Below, in pieces: positions 1-8,974 of a stretch of DNA of 64,000 nt. Where the stretch lies: contig NZ_JAWUDN010000005.1 in the NCBI RefSeq assembly GCF_044430645.1, positions 186,001-250,000 on the forward strand. Direction: 5' to 3'. A program made the translations under genes and the position numbers. Within the stretch, counting starts at the first letter, position 1. Each line of letters starts with the position of its first letter. Under the pieces are notes generated by a model. The model was not told the origin of the DNA and searched no databases. It saw only the letters and a program-made list of their open reading frames with translations. The DNA comes from Ewingella allii. GTDB lineage: Bacteria > Pseudomonadota > Gammaproteobacteria > Enterobacterales > Enterobacteriaceae.

Positions 1-753
1 CTGGACCACGAAGACTGGCTGGGCAAAGACACCGAGGCCATCGGCGAGATCAAAGCCGGTATTTTCCGCGCCGGTAAACCGGCCATCATTGGGCAGGCGC
101 GTGCGCCCGCCTCGCTGCTGGCCTATGCCAAGAAAATTGGTGCGGTGACTTATCAGCGCGAAGCCAATTGGCAACTGGATGTGCAGGAAAACCAGTGGTC
201 ATTCAGCGATGCCACAGGTGAACTGACTGACTTAGCGATTCCAAAAATGCCGCTAGAAAACGTGGCGACAGCAATTGCCGCTCTGCGCGCCAGTGGATTA
301 AATTTCACGCCTGCTGCGCTGAACGAGGTTATTCTTCACGCCAATTTACCGGGTCGTTTCCAAATTATTGGCAATAGCCCAACCACTATTTTAGATGTCG
401 CGCATAACCCACACGCGGCAGCTTATTTAGCGGAAAGATTACGCAAATTCCCAATTAAGGGAAATTATCGTTTTGTTATCGGCATGCTTATTAATAAAGA
501 TATTAAGGGTACCGTCGACCATTTAAAAACTTTATCTGATAAATGGTATTGCTGCGGGGTGCAGGCCGGGCCGCGAAGCACTAAGCCGGAAGATGTCGCG
601 CAATATTTACCTCAGGCGCAAAAATTCGCCGATATTTTGGCGGGCTGGGAAGCCGCAAAACGCGATGTGCAAGAAGGGGATGTTATTGTGGTCTGTGGGT
701 CATTCTTCTCCGTCGCGCCGGTGTTGAACGCGTTGAATGCTGAATCTAAATAA
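1..753 (+). CDS. folC: FolC-type folylpolyglutamate/dihydrofolate synthase, C-terminal part (5' end outside window)
   Basis: The reading frame is open from base 1 and gives about 250 residues, so the N-terminal ATP-binding half lies outside the window. The visible part starts with the LDHEDWLG stretch typical of FolC, then KAGIFR, a LPGRFQ motif and DVAHNPHAA, the hallmark of the Mur-ligase-like C-terminal domain. FolC joins glutamate to dihydropteroate and to tetrahydrofolate in the cytosol. In E. coli folC sits beside accD and dedD. Here it faces a dapD-family gene across a shared terminator, so this may be a second FolC copy; that cannot be decided without the rest of the genome. Confidence 0.85.
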   Translation: MDHEDWLGKDTEAIGEIKAGIFRAGKPAIIGQARAPASLLAYAKKIGAVTYQREANWQLDVQENQWSFSDATGELTDLAIPKMPLENVATAIAALRASGLNFTPAALNEVILHANLPGRFQIIGNSPTTILDVAHNPHAAAYLAERLRKFPIKGNYRFVIGMLINKDIKGTVDHLKTLSDKWYCCGVQAGPRSTKPEDVAQYLPQAQKFADILAGWEAAKRDVQEGDVIVVCGSFFSVAPVLNALNAESK

Positions 754-768
754 ACCGGCTGCCTAAAT

Positions 769-806
769 AAAAACGCCCGCAGGTTGAGATGCCTGCGGGC
801 GTTTTT
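769..806. terminator. Bidirectional terminator between folC and the dapD-like gene
   Basis: A perfect stem (ACGCCCGCAGG pairing with CCTGCGGGCGT) around an 8-base loop, with A-run before and T-run after, so it can end transcripts from both converging genes. Confidence 0.9.
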
Positions 807-814
807 GCTTCTAA

Positions 815-1837
815 TCACTCAGCGAATGTCTGCCAAACATCATCTGGAACATAGGTCGGGTTCTGCCCCGAGCGATGCAATGTCGGTAATAACAGGCTTT
901 GCTCTCCGGGGCGATCTACCACTTCAACCGTCCCCGTGGTCGCATTTCTGCGGAACAGCAGGTTTGACTTGCCGGCCAGCGTAATGGCTTTCACCTTGCT
1001 GCCGTCGGCTTTGGTTACCGGCAGGCCAGCGGTGATATACAGACCGGCTTCCACCGCGCAGTTATCTCCCAACGAAATACCCACCCCGGAGTTGGCGCCC
1101 AATAGACAGTTGGCGCCAATCGACACCACGTGCTTCCCGCCACCCGATGTACTGCCCATAATCGAGGCACCGCCGCCGATATGCGAGCCACCCTGAATAG
1201 TGGCGCCAAGGCTGATGCGCCCTTCAACCATACAAGGCCCGAGGGTGCCGGAGTTCATGTTGCAAAATCCCGCCGAAGAGACAAAAGTACCCGGCGCCAG
1301 ATAAGCCCCGAGCAGGATTTTATTGGGATCGAGCAGGTAGACGTCGGTGGCTGGCACATAATCGACCATGCGCGGCAGCCTGAAAACGCTATACACCGTC
1401 GGCCTGCCCGGCGTGTTTCTGCTGACTTTTTGCAACTCTTTCAGCTGTTGCGGCAGGCAGGGGCCGTGAGAGGTCCAGGCCACATCGATCAACAGCTCGG
1501 TAAAACCGGCGAGGTTGGCCTGCCACGGCTTAATTTTGCGCTGGCTCAGCAAATGCAGGCGCAGGTACAGGTCGTGCAGGTCGCGGGGTGGCTGACGTAA
1601 ATCAGCAATGGTGGTGTGGATGGCAATGCTTCGCACCCGACGCATAGCATCGTGGTCCGGCGTTGCTAATTGGAATTGTGTTTGTGCTTCACTGGCGGAA
1701 AGATAACGTGTTTCTGAAATTTCTGTCACCGACTGCAAAGTTGTTTCGGCAAACCAACTATCCAGTACTACTCCATTCTCTGCAACCGTTGCCAGGCCGT
1801 GTCCGCTGGCCCCTTGAGCAACATAATTGTCTGTCAT
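815..1837 (-). CDS. dapD: Tetrahydrodipicolinate N-succinyltransferase, long (Pseudomonas/actinobacterial) type
   Basis: 340-residue protein ending in a left-handed beta-helix. Diagnostic stretches are GPCMVEGRIS, GGGASIMGS, SGGGKHVVSIG, CLLGANSGVGISLGD and VEAGLYITAG, followed by the SNLLFRRN strand. These match, from memory, the roughly 320-344-residue DapD family of Mycobacterium and P. aeruginosa and not the 274-residue E. coli DapD. The enzyme succinylates tetrahydrodipicolinate in lysine/diaminopimelate synthesis in the cytosol. Enterobacteria normally have the short form elsewhere in the genome, so this copy may be redundant or acquired. It converges on folC. The start is the ATG at 1837, with no strong Shine-Dalgarno sequence (aAGGAt is upstream on this strand in reverse only). 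Confidence 0.8.
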   Translation of the reverse strand: MTDNYVAQGASGHGLATVAENGVVLDSWFAETTLQSVTEISETRYLSASEAQTQFQLATPDHDAMRRVRSIAIHTTIADLRQPPRDLHDLYLRLHLLSQRKIKPWQANLAGFTELLIDVAWTSHGPCLPQQLKELQKVSRNTPGRPTVYSVFRLPRMVDYVPATDVYLLDPNKILLGAYLAPGTFVSSAGFCNMNSGTLGPCMVEGRISLGATIQGGSHIGGGASIMGSTSGGGKHVVSIGANCLLGANSGVGISLGDNCAVEAGLYITAGLPVTKADGSKVKAITLAGKSNLLFRRNATTGTVEVVDRPGEQSLLLPTLHRSGQNPTYVPDDVWQTFAE

Positions 1838-2054
1838 GTGTTCTTGTTCTTTTGGTAAGGATAACGGAATTCACAAAATGGCAGGTTCGTCACAAAGAGA
1901 GAATAGGGCGCGATTAAAGAATTATGTAATCAGATGTGAGTCATGGACTTTCATCATGAAAGGGAACTGAAATCGTCTTTTCGACACGCGTTTGGCATTT
2001 TTAACGGCTGTAGCAGGTAAAAATACAGTTCAGCCGCTCAGCAAAAGAGGTTCT

Positions 2055-2303
2055 ATGAAAATCACATCGCCGAAGTAGTTATCTATCTTTCTAAAGGATT
2101 TCAGAAGGACGCAAAAGCTCACACAGGCTGATATCGCAAAGCGCGTAGGGATACGGCAAGACACGATTTCGAAATTCGAACACAATCCCGATACGACGCA
2201 AATAGACACCTTTTACAATATTGTCTCAGCGCTGAATCTGGATTTTCATCTTGAAACGCGGGATGAAATAAGAAAATCAGGCGAATGGAAGGAAGAGTGG
2301 TGA
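2055..2303 (+). pseudogene. hipB: HipB-like XRE antitoxin, broken by an in-frame amber stop
   Basis: From ATG 2055 the frame reads MKITSPK, then TAG at 2076-2078, then LSIFLKDFRRTQKL and a full helix-turn-helix (QADIAKRVGIRQDTISKFE) to TGA at 2301-2303. The residues after the stop align with E. coli HipB, including the IGIKQATISNFENNPD region. A single C-to-T change (CAG to TAG) would explain the stop. A GAGG Shine-Dalgarno sequence precedes the ATG. In the family HipB represses its operon and neutralises HipA. The stop codon overlaps the hipA start as in intact hipBA operons. Confidence 0.8.
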
Positions 2304-2546
2304 TGAACAGTCTGTCCGTTTACATGAATGGATACCTTATAGGTACGCTGGTTCAAGAGCGTAATGCCGGGCACACGTTTACTTACGACACCGCCTGGCT
2401 CGCCACTAACGATGCTCGCCCGATCTCACTTTCAATGCCGCTGCGTCAGGAAAAAATATGAAGGCGCAGAGGTGTTTAATTTCTTCGATAACCTTCTGCA
2501 TGATGATTCCTTTTATTCCACAGAGATAATGATAAACCGTGAGTAA
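2303..2546 (+). pseudogene. hipA: HipA-like kinase toxin, 5' fragment with frameshift and 3' deletion
   Basis: Starts at ATG 2303 overlapping the hipB stop. The first 52 codons match the HipA N-subdomain (YMNGYLIGTL, then ISLSMPLRQ), after which a run of six A at 2451-2456 is followed by TGA at 2459. Shifting by one base restores KYEGAEVFNFFDNLL, the HipA motif usually written NFFDNLLPD. The match ends by 2546 and the kinase core (about 350 residues) is absent. The homopolymer suggests slippage was one of the breaking events. In the family HipA phosphorylates glutamyl-tRNA synthetase; this remnant cannot. Confidence 0.8.
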
Positions 2547-2914
2547 ATTCCGGCTGTAGCTCACTGAATCGAAACTATGTTGAGCGTTGTGGGCCAGGGC
2601 CTACAGCCGCCGTCGATTTGTCCCATTCTTTCCCATTATCTTAAGAATAATATAGAAGCTGCTTGCTGTGTTTTGCCCGCCCTGTCGGCGGGCTTTTTTA
2701 TGGTGAATTTTATGACGAAGATTAATTCAAATAATATGTAATTAACTAATTAATTGATATCCATTTATGCAAAAAATCTATGTATTCAAATGGCTTTGAA
2801 TGTTAGGGATTTTGTATTAAAAAGAGGGTTCAGTGGCTCGATTATTATAAGAAATTGGACGCTCGCTACAATGATGTTTCTTGGGAAGTATTATGCAGAT
2901 TACAGGAATAGAAT
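2547..2914. other. Intergenic stretch after hipA remnant
   Basis: Holds one intrinsic terminator (2675-2699) and otherwise AT-rich DNA. No open reading frame with a convincing start is present, apart from the leader of the gene at 2915. Confidence 0.5.
2675..2699 (+). terminator. Intrinsic terminator
   Basis: GCCCGCC and GGCGGGC form a 7-bp stem around a 5-base loop, followed by six T. It probably ended a gene that has since been lost downstream of hipA. Confidence 0.8.
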
Positions 2915-3358
2915 ATGCAATACGCTCATGCTTTTAGAAGGGCTGACAGTCGGGTAGTCTTGGTAATTGCCTTGTTGTTAGGAGGTTATTACTTTTGTCA
3001 TACTTCGATTAACTCGTTTTTTAATAATGACGATGTGGTGATTACTCGTCAGTTAACTGTCTCAAAGCTAGTGAATCTTTATATTGCTGAAACGAGTGCC
3101 GGTGCGACCACGCCAATGGTCTACTACTTCTATCTGATCGGCGCGGACGCAGATGCAAAAAGGCTTATTGCTGAAGATACTGATCGTCAAAAGTCTTTTT
3201 TATCAACCTCAGATAGAAATGTGGTTGTGGAGATAATCAACACCGATCTCTTTTTAAAGGTTTCTGGTGATATATATCAGTTTGATAATCGCGGCATGTT
3301 TAAATATAAAGATAATCTATATGGCGTGAGAGTTTTCCTCGAATCCAGACCAAAATGA
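2915..3358 (+). CDS. Small single-pass membrane protein of unknown function
   Basis: 147 residues. Residues 14-30 (VVLVIALLLGGYYF) form one hydrophobic helix. The rest (about 115 residues) is polar with alternating strands and is probably periplasmic. An AGGA sequence ten bases before ATG 2915 supports the start. The coding stretch is AT-rich compared with its neighbours. I do not recognise a named family. A-T content and position beside the decayed hipBA suggest a horizontally acquired segment. The product may anchor in the inner membrane. Confidence 0.65.
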   Translation: MQYAHAFRRADSRVVLVIALLLGGYYFCHTSINSFFNNDDVVITRQLTVSKLVNLYIAETSAGATTPMVYYFYLIGADADAKRLIAEDTDRQKSFLSTSDRNVVVEIINTDLFLKVSGDIYQFDNRGMFKYKDNLYGVRVFLESRPK

Positions 3359-3381
3359 GCTGTTATAAATACTCTCCAAAC

Positions 3382-3414
3382 AAAAAAGCCGCAGAGATAA
3401 ACCTGCGGCTTTTA
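3382..3414. terminator. Bidirectional terminator between the small membrane protein and gor
   Basis: AAAAGCCGCAG and CTGCGGCTTTT pair around AGATAAAC, with an A-run on one side and T-run on the other. Confidence 0.9.
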
Positions 3415-3434
3415 ATTAATTCCAGATTAAGGAA

Positions 3435-4787
3435 TTAACGCATCGTCACGAACTCTTCAGCACCTGTTGGGTGAATCGCTACGGTGTTATCGAAGTCTTT
3501 CTTGGTGGCGCCCATTTTGATGGCTACCGCGAAGCCTTGCAGCATTTCGTCCATGCCGTAACCGATGCCATGCAGGCCAACGATTTTCTCTTCTTTCCCC
3601 ACGCAGACCAGCTTCATGCGGCACGGCTGGCGGTGCTGGGTGACGGCGGTGTACATCGCGGTGAAAGCAGATTTGTACACTTTCACATTGTCCGCGCCGA
3701 ATTTCTCAATAGCTTCCGGCTCGGTCAGGCCCACGGTGCCGATGGCAGGGTGGCTGAAGACCACGGTCGCGATGTTGCTGTAGTCCAGATGCTCGTCCGG
3801 CTTGTTGTTGAACAGGCGCTCGGAGAGACGACGGCCCGCCGCAACGGCGACTGGCGTTAGTTCGACGGCACCGGTGTTATCACCCACCGCGTAAATGCCT
3901 TTAACACTGGTGTTCTGGAACTTATCGACGATGATGTAGCCTTTGTCGTTAGTTTTCACGCCAGTGGCTTTCAGATTGAAGTTGTCGGTCTCTGGCTCAC
4001 GGCCAATCGCCCACACCAGGCTGTCGACTTCAAACTCTTTGCCATTTTCCAGTTTCAGGGTCAGGCTACCGTCGGCATTTTTGACCACTTCTTTTGGAAT
4101 CGACTCTGTATGCAGCGCCGGACCTTCGGTGTTCATCACTTCAACCAGCGTTTCGACGATCAGCGGATCGAAAGTACGCAGCGGCGCGTGTTTACGCACG
4201 AACAGGTGAGTTTCTGCACCCAGCGCGTTCATCACGCCAGCAATCTCAACCGCGATATAGCCTGCGCCCACAACCGCAACGCGTTTTGGCATTTCAGTCA
4301 GGTCAAAGAAACCGTCTGAGTCAATACCGTATTCCGCACCCGGAATGTTCGGGTGGCTAGGGCGGCCGCCGGTGGCGATCAGGATGTGATCGGCAGTGAT
4401 CTTCTCGCCGTTAACTTCCACAGTGTGATCGTCGATGAAGCGAGCAAAGCCGCGGATCACGTCCACTTTGTTTTTACCCAGCACGTTGTCGTACGAGGTG
4501 TGGATACGGTCGATGTAGGCCGTACGGTTAGCGACCAGCGTCTTCCAGTTGAAACTGTTGACCGTGGTATCGAAGCCATAATCTGGGCCGTAGTTACGGA
4601 TTGCTTCGGCAATTTGCGCCGCGTGCCACATGACTTTCTTCGGAACGCAACCTACGTTGACACAGGTGCCGCCAAGCTCTTTTGCTTCGATCAGCGCACA
4701 TTTTTGCCCATACATGGCGGCACGGTTAATTGATGCGATACCGCCGCTGCCGCCGCCAATTGCCAGATAGTCATAATGTTTAGTCAT
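3435..4787 (-). CDS. gor: Glutathione-disulfide reductase
   Basis: 450 residues, the E. coli Gor length. The protein has an N-terminal FAD-binding GGGSGG, the redox-active disulfide in GGTCVNVGCVPKK (near residues 40-52), a second Rossmann motif for NADPH at VVGAGYIAVEIAG, and the C-terminal HPTGAEEFV supplying the catalytic His-Glu pair of the partner subunit. It is a cytosolic homodimer that reduces oxidised glutathione with NADPH. As in E. coli it lies next to rlmJ on the same strand. ATG 4787 follows a weak Shine-Dalgarno sequence. Confidence 0.97.
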   Translation of the reverse strand: MTKHYDYLAIGGGSGGIASINRAAMYGQKCALIEAKELGGTCVNVGCVPKKVMWHAAQIAEAIRNYGPDYGFDTTVNSFNWKTLVANRTAYIDRIHTSYDNVLGKNKVDVIRGFARFIDDHTVEVNGEKITADHILIATGGRPSHPNIPGAEYGIDSDGFFDLTEMPKRVAVVGAGYIAVEIAGVMNALGAETHLFVRKHAPLRTFDPLIVETLVEVMNTEGPALHTESIPKEVVKNADGSLTLKLENGKEFEVDSLVWAIGREPETDNFNLKATGVKTNDKGYIIVDKFQNTSVKGIYAVGDNTGAVELTPVAVAAGRRLSERLFNNKPDEHLDYSNIATVVFSHPAIGTVGLTEPEAIEKFGADNVKVYKSAFTAMYTAVTQHRQPCRMKLVCVGKEEKIVGLHGIGYGMDEMLQGFAVAIKMGATKKDFDNTVAIHPTGAEEFVTMR

Positions 4788-4926
4788 CGGTTAGTCCGTT
4801 AGAGAAAGTGAATGGGCCTCAATGGGCGTCATGAATCTTAAAAAATTGCCTAAGAGTTTAACGTGAGAATTCGCTTTGTCGCAAAGGTTGCATCAATGAT
4901 TGTAATAGGTGTGGAACGTTTTGATA

Positions 4927-4955
4927 GCCAGAGCCTTGGGGGAGGCGGCTCTGGC
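4927..4955 (-). terminator. Hairpin downstream of rlmJ
   Basis: GCCAGAGCC pairs with GGCTCTGGC across an 11-base loop. The T-rich tail is weak, so termination is likely but not certain. Confidence 0.55.
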
Positions 4956-4980
4956 CAGGGGAGAGTGAGGCTGGCAGAAC

Positions 4981-5823
4981 TTACTCTGGCACCACCCATT
5001 TCACCAACTGGTGGCCCGTGCCCGATGGCACCAGCGTTTCCAGTAGCCACGGCAGCACGTTGTTCATCTGCTGTTCCAGCTTCCACGGCGGGTTAATCAC
5101 GATCATGCCCGAGGCGGTCATGCCGCGCTGGTCGCTGTCCGGGCGCACGCCCAGTTCAATTTGCAAGATGCGGCGAATGCCGGTGGCTTCTAAGTCGCGC
5201 AGCATCTTCTTGATTTGCTGACGCATGACGACCGGATACCACAGTGCATAGGTGCCGGTCGCGAAGCGTTTATACCCTTCCTGAATGCCTTTCACCACGT
5301 CCTGATAATCCGTTTTCAGTTCGTAAGGCGGGTCCATCAAAATCAAACCACGGCGTGACTGCGGCGGCAATTGGGCTTTTAACTGCTGGTAGCCGTCTTC
5401 GCGCACGACGCGGGCGCGGTTGTCTTTCTGGAACTCACTGCGCAGCAGCGGGAAGTCGCTCGGGTGCAGTTCGGTCAGGTGCAGTTTGTCCTCTTCACGC
5501 AGCAGCTGGCGGGCAATCAGCGGCGAGCCGGGGTAGTAGCGCAGGCTCTCGTTGCGGTTGAAATGCTTGATGGCCGACATATAGGCCGCCAGTTCCGCAG
5601 GCTGATCTTCACGCTGCCAAATACGCGCGATGCCTTCCAAATATTCGCCGGTGCGCTCGGCGTGTTCGCCGCTCAGCAGGTAGCGACCAGCGCCCGCGTG
5701 GGTGTCGAGATACAGGAAAGGTTTCTCTTTTTCTTTCAGAGATTCGATGATCAGGCTCTGAACGGTGTGTTTCAGGACGTCGGCGTGATTGCCAGCGTGA
5801 AAACTGTGGCGGTAACTCAACAT
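4981..5823 (-). CDS. rlmJ: 23S rRNA (adenine-2030-N6)-methyltransferase
   Basis: 280 residues, identical in length to E. coli RlmJ (YhiR). The N-terminus MLSYRHSFHAGNHADVLKH is characteristic; the SAM-binding YLDTHAGAGRY comes near residue 40 and the catalytic DPPY motif at about residue 164, followed by a TASGMIVINPPW strand. It methylates A2030 in 23S rRNA before ribosome assembly. Once described as a DNA-uptake gene (comJ), it is best known as an rRNA methylase. It is upstream of gor on the same strand with a hairpin between. Confidence 0.96.
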   Translation of the reverse strand: MLSYRHSFHAGNHADVLKHTVQSLIIESLKEKEKPFLYLDTHAGAGRYLLSGEHAERTGEYLEGIARIWQREDQPAELAAYMSAIKHFNRNESLRYYPGSPLIARQLLREEDKLHLTELHPSDFPLLRSEFQKDNRARVVREDGYQQLKAQLPPQSRRGLILMDPPYELKTDYQDVVKGIQEGYKRFATGTYALWYPVVMRQQIKKMLRDLEATGIRRILQIELGVRPDSDQRGMTASGMIVINPPWKLEQQMNNVLPWLLETLVPSGTGHQLVKWVVPE

Positions 5824-6008
5824 AGGTTTTACGTTTCCGAATAATGAATGTAGACAGTAAAATCAGTGGGTTACCGAAAGTTTATACTGTACTGGGAATG
5901 TGAAGAAGGCGGCCAGCTGTCGCGACGCGCCTTGAATGGGGCTTAGTATAAACTGTCTGGCGAAGAAATTGGCAAAAGCCTTACCTCATCGCCAGCGGCT
6001 TGGTCAGA

Positions 6009-6611
6009 TTAGGAGGCGTTCGGGCAGGTGTCGGACACGCCGTTCAGGTTTTCCTGCTCGATTTTGAAGGTCACTTTTGGCGTTGCGGCGGACTTATCTA
6101 AGGTCAGGATAAAGATGCTGTCGAAATCCTTGCCCGGCCATTCTGGCACTACGCTTGGGTCGCCGCCGTTCTCTTTGACGATATTTTTCACGATTTTATC
6201 GAGGTTTTTGTGCTCCCAAGAGACAAAAATCTTCGCGTCTTTGTACTTATCGTCCTGCAACTCTTTGGTTACGCCGTCAACGTCGTCGGCGTGAAACTGA
6301 ATATTGATTGGCTGGTTGAGGCGCACGGCGGTGGGCATGATGGTGGAAAGCGGGCGCAGTGAGTTACCCAGCTTTTGCTCTTTAGGGCCTGCGGCAAAAA
6401 TGTGGTCAGGGTTGCCATAGCGCGGCAATAACACGCCCGGCAGCGCCAGCGCGCGGTTCAGCCCTTTGCAGGTCAACTGGCCGCTGCTGCTCGCCGGTTT
6501 TTCGCCGTGACGGACAAAAATCAGCGTTTCTTGCGCGCTGGCCATCTGGCTAGTCATCACCAGCGAGAGCAGGCCAGCGGCCAACATTCCTAACTTTATC
6601 GCTTTCATCAT
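6009..6611 (-). CDS. Exported histidine phosphatase family protein (Ais-like)
   Basis: About 200 residues. A signal peptide runs from the double Met (MMKAIKLGMLAAGLLSL to a likely cleavage after ASA), followed directly by LIFVRHGEKP, the RHG phosphohistidine motif of the phosphoglycerate-mutase superfamily. A later VSWEHKNL supplies the second catalytic histidine. AGGA four to seven bases upstream supports the start at 6611 or 6608; a longer upstream reading frame has no ribosome site. It resembles periplasmic sugar-phosphate or LPS phosphatases such as Ais, but the substrate is unknown. It is divergent from prlC. Confidence 0.8.
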   Translation of the reverse strand: MMKAIKLGMLAAGLLSLVMTSQMASAQETLIFVRHGEKPASSSGQLTCKGLNRALALPGVLLPRYGNPDHIFAAGPKEQKLGNSLRPLSTIMPTAVRLNQPINIQFHADDVDGVTKELQDDKYKDAKIFVSWEHKNLDKIVKNIVKENGGDPSVVPEWPGKDFDSIFILTLDKSAATPKVTFKIEQENLNGVSDTCPNAS

Positions 6612-6898
6612 TTTATCCTTTGCTCTGTTTTTGTTGATTTGAGCACATCCTAACCCGCGCCCAAAGCCGGCGCGAATGCCAGCTGGCTTAATTTTCGTTA
6701 CCGGTTGAAACAGCCAACATCGCGTCCAGCCATTGATTTTCGCCGAAACTGGCCTCATGTTAGAAATTACGCCATTTTTATTGCAATTCGATTTTATGAC
6801 TGACGCGCGAAGACGCCAAATACCGCGCCGCGCATCAGACCCAAGGCGATAAGCGCACGACGCTATCGCCCTTAGCGACACAAAAAGGACTGGCCCCT

Positions 6899-8974
6899 AT
6901 GACTGAACAGCAAAATCTGTCGAACAACCCGCTTCTGAAACCTTTTGTCCTGCCGCCGTTTTCTGCGATCCGTCCTGAACACATTGTCCCTGCCATCAAA
7001 TCCGTGATCGAAGATTACCGCCAGACGGTGGAAGAGGTTGTGGCGCAATCCGGGCCTTTTAGCTGGGAAAACCTGTGCCAGCCGCTGGCGGAAAGTGACG
7101 ATCGTTTTAGCCGTATCTGGTCGCCGGTCGGCCACCTGAACGCGGTAAAAAACAGCCCAGAGCTGCGCGAAGCCTATGAGCAATGTCTGCCGCTGATTTC
7201 TGAATTCAGCACCTGGATGGGGCAGCACGCGGGGCTGTATCAGGCTTATCGCGAGCTGAAAGAGAGCGCGAACTTTGACAAACTGACGCTGGCGCAGAAA
7301 AAATCTGTCGATAACGCGCTGCGTGATTTCGAGCTGTCCGGTATCGGGTTATCCCCAGAGAAGCAAAAACGCTACGGCGAAATCTCGGCACGCCTGTCCG
7401 AGCTGGGTTCGACCTACAGCAACAACGTGCTCGACGCCACCATGGGCTGGAGCAAGTTGATCACCGATGTGAATGATTTGAAAGGCTTGCCGGAGAGCGC
7501 GCTGGCCGCTGCCAAAGCGCTGGCAGAGTCGAAAGAGCAAGAAGGCTGGCTGCTGACGCTGGATATCCCGAGCTACCTGCCGGTAATGACCTATGCGGAA
7601 AATCGCGAACTGCGCGAAGAGATGTATCGCGCCTTCCTGACCCGCGCCTCGGATCAAGGCCCGAACGCCGGTAAGTGGGACAACAGCCAAGTGATGGCCG
7701 ATGAGCTGGCGCTGCGCCACGAACTGGCCGAGCTGCTGGGCTTTACATCCTTTGCCGACCAGTCTCTGGCCACTAAAATGGCCGAAAGCCCGTCGCAGGT
7801 GATCGACTTCCTCAATGGCCTGGCGAAACGCGCCCGCCCGCAGGCTGAGCAAGAGCTGGCCCAGCTTCGCGCCTTCGCTAAAGAGCATTACGGCGTGGAT
7901 GAGATGGAAGCCTGGGACCTGCCGTTCTACGGTGAAAAGCAGAAACAGCATCTGTTCTCGATTAATGACGAACAGCTGCGCCCTTACTTCCCTGAGCAGC
8001 GTGCGCTGGAAGGCTTGTTCGAGGTGGTGAAACGCATTTATGGCATCACAGCTAAAGAGCGCAAAGACGTGGATACGTGGCACAAAGACGTGCGTTTCTT
8101 CGACCTGTTTGACGACAGCGGCGAACTGCGCGGCAGCTTCTACCTCGACCTCTATGCTCGCGAACACAAACGCGGCGGCGCGTGGATGAACGACTGCGCG
8201 GGCAGCCTGCGCAAAGCCAACGGCGAAGTGCAAAAACCGGTGGCCTACCTGACCTGTAACTTCAACCGCCCGGTGGGTAACGGCCCGGCGCTGTTCACGC
8301 ACAACGAAGTCACCACGCTGTTCCATGAGTTCGGCCACGGCCTGCACCATATGCTGACCAAAATCGACGTCTCGGGCGTCGCGGGGATCAGCGGGGTACC
8401 GTGGGACGCCGTCGAACTGCCAAGCCAGTTTATGGAAAACTGGTGCTGGGAGCCGGAAGCGCTGGCGTTTATCTCCGGCCATTTCGAAACCGGCGAGCCA
8501 TTGCCGACCAACATGCTGGATAAAATGCTGGCAGCCAAGAACTATCAGGCGGCGCTGTTTATCCTGCGTCAGCTGGAGTTCGGCCTGTTCGACTTCCGCA
8601 TGCACGCCGAGTATGACCCTGCCAAGGGCGCGCAGATCCTGCAAACCCTCGCGGAAATCAAAAAGCAGGTCGCCGTGGTGCCATCGCCAAGCTGGGGTCG
8701 TTTCCCACACGCCTTCAGCCACATTTTCGCCGGTGGCTACGCGGCGGGTTACTACAGCTATCTGTGGGCCGAAGTGCTGTCTGCCGATGCTTACTCGCGC
8801 TTCGAAGAAGAGGGGATTTTCAACCGCGAAACCGGCCAGTCCTTCCTCGACAACATTCTGTCGCGCGGCGGTTCTGAAGAGCCAATGGAGCTGTTCAAAC
8901 GCTTCCGTGGGCGCGAGCCTCAGCTAGATGCTATGCTGCGCCATTATGGAATTAAGGAAAGCGTCACCTCGTGA
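6899..8974 (+). CDS. prlC: Oligopeptidase A (M3 zinc metallopeptidase)
   Basis: 691 residues (E. coli 680). The zinc-binding HEFGH lies in TLFHEFGHGLHHML near residue 480, with the third ligand in the following ENWCWEPEAL. It degrades short peptides and cleaved signal peptides in the cytosol. A GGA box ten bases before ATG 6899 serves translation. The last codons overlap rsmJ (GTGA), as in E. coli, so the two are translationally coupled. Confidence 0.96.
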   Translation: MTEQQNLSNNPLLKPFVLPPFSAIRPEHIVPAIKSVIEDYRQTVEEVVAQSGPFSWENLCQPLAESDDRFSRIWSPVGHLNAVKNSPELREAYEQCLPLISEFSTWMGQHAGLYQAYRELKESANFDKLTLAQKKSVDNALRDFELSGIGLSPEKQKRYGEISARLSELGSTYSNNVLDATMGWSKLITDVNDLKGLPESALAAAKALAESKEQEGWLLTLDIPSYLPVMTYAENRELREEMYRAFLTRASDQGPNAGKWDNSQVMADELALRHELAELLGFTSFADQSLATKMAESPSQVIDFLNGLAKRARPQAEQELAQLRAFAKEHYGVDEMEAWDLPFYGEKQKQHLFSINDEQLRPYFPEQRALEGLFEVVKRIYGITAKERKDVDTWHKDVRFFDLFDDSGELRGSFYLDLYAREHKRGGAWMNDCAGSLRKANGEVQKPVAYLTCNFNRPVGNGPALFTHNEVTTLFHEFGHGLHHMLTKIDVSGVAGISGVPWDAVELPSQFMENWCWEPEALAFISGHFETGEPLPTNMLDKMLAAKNYQAALFILRQLEFGLFDFRMHAEYDPAKGAQILQTLAEIKKQVAVVPSPSWGRFPHAFSHIFAGGYAAGYYSYLWAEVLSADAYSRFEEEGIFNRETGQSFLDNILSRGGSEEPMELFKRFRGREPQLDAMLRHYGIKESVTS

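Noticed and set aside
7349..8722. 457-codon open frame antisense to prlC
   Set aside because: Shadow of a GC-rich coding gene; no start signals or recognisable product.
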